Shown: piece after piece, positions 6,664 to 9,715 of the stretch | Position numbering within the stretch: the stretch's first letter is position 1 | Layout: every line of letters begins with the position of its first letter | Source of the DNA: a bacterium | GTDB lineage: Bacteria; Planctomycetota; B15-G4; JADJEK01 | Length of the DNA: 9,715 nt | Reading direction: 5' to 3' | Assembly (NCBI GenBank): GCA_030428825.1 | Contig: JAUIEL010000223.1 | Coordinates: 1-9,715, forward strand | Notes under the pieces: model-generated | The model's database searches: none | Told to the model about the DNA's origin: nothing | What the model saw: the letters and a program-made list of their open reading frames with translations, nothing else | Translations under genes and position numbers: made by a program

Positions 6664-8577
6664 GTGGCGACGATCGACCGACCGACCGGACGCGCGCTCG
6701 CGATCGCCGCGCTCGTCCTCGCCGCCCTCGCCGGACCGGCGCTCGCGGCGGCGGAGGACGCAGGCGCCGGAGCGTCCCCCGCCGACCCCGCGGCGACGTC
6801 GTTCCGAACCCGCGTGAACGGGGCGATCGACCGCGGCGTGGTCGCGCTCCTCCGCCAACAGGAGCTCGACGGCTCGTGGCGCTCGAACACGGAGGCGTAC
6901 GGCGGCGGGATGACCGCGCTGGCGATCCTCACGCTGGTGAAGTGCGGGCTCGAGTCGGACCACCCGGCGCTCCGCCGCGCCCTCCGCTTCCTCACGACCC
7001 GGCCCGACCCCGTGAAGACGTACTCGATGGCGACGACGATCCTCGCCCTCTGCGCGACCGATCCCGAGGGGGAAGTGGAGCGGATCGAGCGCCTGACCGG
7101 GACCCTCCTCGGCTGGCAGCGCGACGGCGGGTTCGGCTACCCGGACTACGACCGCGACCTGTCGAACACCCAGTACGCCGCCCTCGCGCTCCGCGCGGCC
7201 GCCGGGGCCGGGGTGAAGATCCCGCGCAAGGCTTGGGAGGGGCTCGCCGAGTGGACGCTCGGGCAGCAGGAGGAGGCGCGCGGGGCGTACGCGCCGGCGG
7301 GGTTCCGGTACCTCGAGGGGAAGGACGCCACCGGCAGCATGACCGCGGCCGGCGTCTCGGTCCTCGCGATCGCGGCGGAGGGGATGGGCCGGAGGGGACG
7401 GCAGGCGCTCGAGGTCGGGCGGGCGCGCGGCCTGAAGTGGCTCGAGACCCACTTCTCGGCCACCACGAACCCGCACCCCCGGTTCGGCGGACCCGGGCGC
7501 GACGACGAGGACGCGCATCACTACTACCACCTGTACGGCGTCGAGCGCGTCGCGGCGCTCCACGGCCTCGACCGGATCGGCGAGCACGACTGGTACCGCG
7601 AGGGGGCGGAGTACCTCCTCGGGCGCCAGGGCGACGACGGGGACTGGGACCGGCACCAGCCGAACACCTGCTTCGCGCTCCTCTTCCTCTCGAAGGCGAC
7701 CGCCCCCACCAGCGGGAGCGGCGGCCGGCTGACGCGCGCCTACGGGACGGTCGACGCGAGCGCCGACGTCTCGCTCCTCGCCTCGGGCGACACCCCGCTG
7801 ACGCTCTGGGTCGGCGGGTTCGGGGACGACGCCCGCGCCGACCTCGAGTGGCCCGGCGACGAGGGACGGGGGCCGCGCGTCGTGCGGGTCGAGTACGTCG
7901 ACGCCGGCGGCGAGGTGCTCGCGGCCGTCGACGGCGCCCCCGGTCGCCCGTCCGGAGTGGAGCGCCACGCGGTGCGGCACGCCTTCGACCGGAACGGCGT
8001 GCGGTCCCTGGTCGCGCGCGTGACGTGCGTCCGGCCCGGCGGCGACCCGACGGCGGACGGCGACCGGAGGATCCTCGAGTCGGCGCCGCTCGAGGTGCCG
8101 ATCCTCGCCGTCGACGACCCGACGCTCCGGCGCTACGTCGACGACCGGGACCGCGACCGGATCGATCCCGCCGACGCGACGTGGTCGTCGTCGAGCGAGC
8201 GGCAGGGGCACGAGACGAAGTTCGCGTTCGACGGCGCCCACGGGACGTCGTGGCGGAGCGCCGAGGACGACCGCGCGCCCTGGCTTCGCGTCGAGTTCGA
8301 GCGGGGCGTCCGCGCGACCGCGCTCCTCCTCGGCCCGTACGTCGACCGGGAGGACCTCGGCCGCGGGCCGCCCCCGCCGATCCGGGTCGCGGTCCGCGTG
8401 AACCGACGCGATCCGACCGAGGTCCGCCTCGACCCGGCGCCCGACCGGAAGACGGTCGTCCCGCTCGAGCGCGGCGCCCGCGTCCGGACGCTCGAGGTCC
8501 GCGCCCTCGAACTCGCGGACGAGGCCGCGCGCCGGACGTTCGGCTTCACGGAGGTCGAGCTCGTCGACGACCGATGA
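6664..8577 (+). CDS. Secreted alpha-toroid (squalene-oxidase/prenyltransferase repeat) protein with C-terminal discoidin-like region
   Basis: The 637-residue product has a signal peptide: R6 and R10, a hydrophobic core 11-27, and likely cleavage after ALA at 28. Residues of about 50-345 carry helical-toroid repeats of the prenyltransferase/squalene-cyclase type, marked by QQELDGSW (65-72), WQRDGGFGYPDYDRDLSNTQ (151-170), HHYYHLYGVERVAAL (from 285) and GRQGDDGDW (320-328). I find no DxDD cyclase motif in the toroid and no CGEQ thioester, so cyclase activity is doubtful; carbohydrate or peptide binding, or lyase-like use of the toroid, are alternatives. Residues 350-500 look beta-rich. About 505-637 resemble an F5/8 type C (discoidin) domain: FDGAHGTSWRS from 522, then WLRVEFERGVRATALLLGPYV, ending FGFTEVELVDDR. 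Similar secreted toroid proteins are common in Planctomycetota (from memory). The GTG start has GGAG 5 bases upstream. Gene and fold are secure; the role is unknown. Confidence 0.8.
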   Translation: MATIDRPTGRALAIAALVLAALAGPALAAAEDAGAGASPADPAATSFRTRVNGAIDRGVVALLRQQELDGSWRSNTEAYGGGMTALAILTLVKCGLESDHPALRRALRFLTTRPDPVKTYSMATTILALCATDPEGEVERIERLTGTLLGWQRDGGFGYPDYDRDLSNTQYAALALRAAAGAGVKIPRKAWEGLAEWTLGQQEEARGAYAPAGFRYLEGKDATGSMTAAGVSVLAIAAEGMGRRGRQALEVGRARGLKWLETHFSATTNPHPRFGGPGRDDEDAHHYYHLYGVERVAALHGLDRIGEHDWYREGAEYLLGRQGDDGDWDRHQPNTCFALLFLSKATAPTSGSGGRLTRAYGTVDASADVSLLASGDTPLTLWVGGFGDDARADLEWPGDEGRGPRVVRVEYVDAGGEVLAAVDGAPGRPSGVERHAVRHAFDRNGVRSLVARVTCVRPGGDPTADGDRRILESAPLEVPILAVDDPTLRRYVDDRDRDRIDPADATWSSSSERQGHETKFAFDGAHGTSWRSAEDDRAPWLRVEFERGVRATALLLGPYVDREDLGRGPPPPIRVAVRVNRRDPTEVRLDPAPDRKTVVPLERGARVRTLEVRALELADEAARRTFGFTEVELVDDR

Positions 8578-8621
8578 AGGGGGCGGGACGGCTCGCGGCG
8601 CCCGATCCGGCGACGCCCCCT
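8578..8621 (+). terminator. Inverted repeat directly after the toroid gene, possible terminator
   Basis: AGGGGGCG at 8578-8585 and CGCCCCCT at 8614-8621 form a perfect 8-base inverted repeat that begins at the base after the TGA of the toroid gene, with a 28-base GC-rich interior that can fold further. There is no T-run after it (C-rich instead), so classic intrinsic termination is not shown. Confidence 0.3.
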
Positions 8622-8633
8622 CCCCCCGCCGAG

Positions 8634-8654
8634 CCGAGCGAGTAGAGTGCTCGG
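8634..8654 (+). other. Hairpin in the leader of mutS
   Basis: CCGAGC at 8634-8639 pairs with GCTCGG at 8649-8654 around a 9-base loop. It lies about 45 bases before the mutS ATG. TAGAGT at 8643-8648 in the loop is a weak -10-like match without a -35 partner. Its function is unknown and it could be chance. Confidence 0.2.
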
Positions 8655-8698
8655 TCCGCCTGGTCTCCGAACGCACCGCGCCCGCACCCCTCGAGCCG

Positions 8699-9715
8699 AT
8701 GGCCACGAAGTCCGACAAGCAGTCCCCCGCGATGGCCCAGTTCCACCGCTGGAAGAAGGAGTACCCGACCGAGGTCCTCTTCTTCCAGATGGGCGACTTC
8801 TTCGAGATGTTCTACGACGACGCGAAGATCGTCGCGCGCGACCTCGGCCTGACGCTGACCGCCCGGTCGAAGGGGGCGGACGCGATCCCGATGGCCGGCG
8901 TGCCGATCCGGAGCGTCGATCGCTACCTGAAGCAGCTCGTGTCGAAGGGGCACCGCGTCGCGATCTGCGAGCAGATCGAGGACCCGAAGACCGCCAAGGG
9001 GGTGGTCGACCGGAAGGTGACCCGGATCGTCACCGCCGGGACGCTGACCGAGGACGACCTGCTCGACCGCGGGGCGCCGAACTGGCTCGCCGCGGTCGCT
9101 CCGGCGAAGGGGGCGAAGGGCGCGGCCGGCGAAGGGCGGACGGTCGGCGTGGCGTGCGCCGACCTCTCGACCGGCGCGTTCGTGGTGACCGAGGTGCAGG
9201 AGGAAGACGCCGCGGACACGCTCGCGCGGTTCCGGCCGGCGGAGATCCTCCACGACGAGGCGCTCCGGGACGACCCGCTCGTCCGACGACTGGCGCGGGT
9301 CGCCGGCGCGCCGCTGACGTCGAGGCCCGAGTGGGAGTTCGAGGGGGACGCCGCGCGCGAGGCGCTGCGCGAGCACTACGGCGTGCAGACCCTCGACGGG
9401 TTCGGGCTCGAGGACGGCGCGGCGTCGGTGCCCGCGGCCGGCGCGGTGCTGCGCTACCTCCTCGACACGCAGAAGACCGACCTCTCGCACCTCGACCCGC
9501 CGCGGCGCGAGGAGCGGGGCGACCGGCTGCTGCTCGACCGGGCGACGCGCGCCTGCCTCGAGCTGACGGAGACCGCGCGCGAGGGGCGGCGCGACGGGTC
9601 GCTCCTCGCGACCGTCGACCGGACCGTCACCGCGCTCGGGGCGCGCCTGCTGCGGGCGTGGCTCCTCGCCCCGCTGAAGGACGTCGCCGCGATCCGGGCG
9701 CGGCAGGCCGCCGTC
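8699..9715 (+). CDS. mutS: DNA mismatch repair protein MutS, N-terminal part (3' end outside window)
   Basis: MutS recognises mismatches and small loops in DNA and starts repair with MutL. The 339 codons present cover domain I (mismatch binding), domain II (connector) and the start of the lever/core region; the ATPase domain is beyond the window. The mismatch-reading Phe-x-Glu is intact: GDFFEMF has F34 and E36, aligned with F36 and E38 of E. coli MutS. Other family marks are LTLTARSKG, IPMAGVP, KGHRVAICEQIEDP, VTRIVTAGTLTE, domain II ADLSTGAF (154-161), and the core sequence GARLLRAWLLAPLKD with IRARQAAV at the window edge. Residues 135-147 form a short Ala/Lys/Gly linker between domains I and II. 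The ATG at 8699-8701 gives a normal MutS N-terminus. No good ribosome binding site is seen, only GAG 3 bases before the ATG. The presence of domain I with the Phe-x-Glu motif argues for true MutS rather than MutS2. Confidence 0.95.
   Translation, partial: MATKSDKQSPAMAQFHRWKKEYPTEVLFFQMGDFFEMFYDDAKIVARDLGLTLTARSKGADAIPMAGVPIRSVDRYLKQLVSKGHRVAICEQIEDPKTAKGVVDRKVTRIVTAGTLTEDDLLDRGAPNWLAAVAPAKGAKGAAGEGRTVGVACADLSTGAFVVTEVQEEDAADTLARFRPAEILHDEALRDDPLVRRLARVAGAPLTSRPEWEFEGDAAREALREHYGVQTLDGFGLEDGAASVPAAGAVLRYLLDTQKTDLSHLDPPRREERGDRLLLDRATRACLELTETAREGRRDGSLLATVDRTVTALGARLLRAWLLAPLKDVAAIRARQAAV

Noticed and set aside
6445..8718. 757-codon minus-strand open frame antisense to the toroid gene
   Set aside because: The opposite strand has signal peptide, repeat motifs and a ribosome binding site, while this frame shows only Arg/Pro/Ala/Val-rich sequence.
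9104..9139. Ala/Lys/Gly-rich stretch in mutS as a frameshift or insertion
   Set aside because: The reading frame is intact on both sides and it falls in the variable link between domains I and II, where length differences are normal.
1..9715. CRISPR arrays, direct repeats, insertion sequence ends, tRNA or other RNA genes
   Set aside because: Reading through found no spaced identical repeats, no transposase-like protein, no target duplications and no tRNA-like motif; gaps between genes are all under 175 bases.

Overview
The window is very GC-rich; almost every third codon position in the real genes is G or C, so long spurious open frames run antisense to them. The best taxonomic hint is the secreted-protein tail at the left edge and the secreted toroid protein at 6664-8577. 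Both resemble proteins I associate with Planctomycetota. This placement is inference from protein style, not from a marker gene.

Layout. Positions 2-448 (+) hold the C-terminal end of a large secreted or surface protein that begins outside the window. Directly after it, tail to tail on the minus strand, 450-584 looks like the stranded C-terminus of an SGNH/GDSL-type hydrolase. A compact minus-strand cluster follows, read from 6517 down to 616: a secreted M28 zinc peptidase with a PA insert, a small unrecognised lipoprotein, a cytosolic M3 oligopeptidase and the ABC-F translation factor EttA. The M28/lipoprotein and M3/EttA junctions are overlapping or nearly so, with the ribosome binding site of the second gene at the stop codon of the first, which suggests coupled translation. 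A 69-base gap with two GC-rich hairpins separates the two pairs, so they may be two transcription units.

A 146-base divergent spacer (6518-6663) separates this cluster from the plus-strand genes: a secreted alpha-toroid (prenyltransferase/squalene-oxidase repeat) protein with a C-terminal discoidin-like region, then a 121-base gap with two hairpins, then the first 339 codons of mutS, cut by the window end.

Taken together the window holds ordinary chromosomal functions: protein and peptide turnover (M28, M3), ribosome energy sensing (EttA) and mismatch repair (MutS), mixed with lineage-specific secreted proteins. I found no CRISPR array, transposase, phage gene, tRNA or rRNA, and no convincing undescribed system. 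The items most worth a second look are the toroid/discoidin fusion, the gene remnant at 450-584 and the unrecognised lipoprotein.
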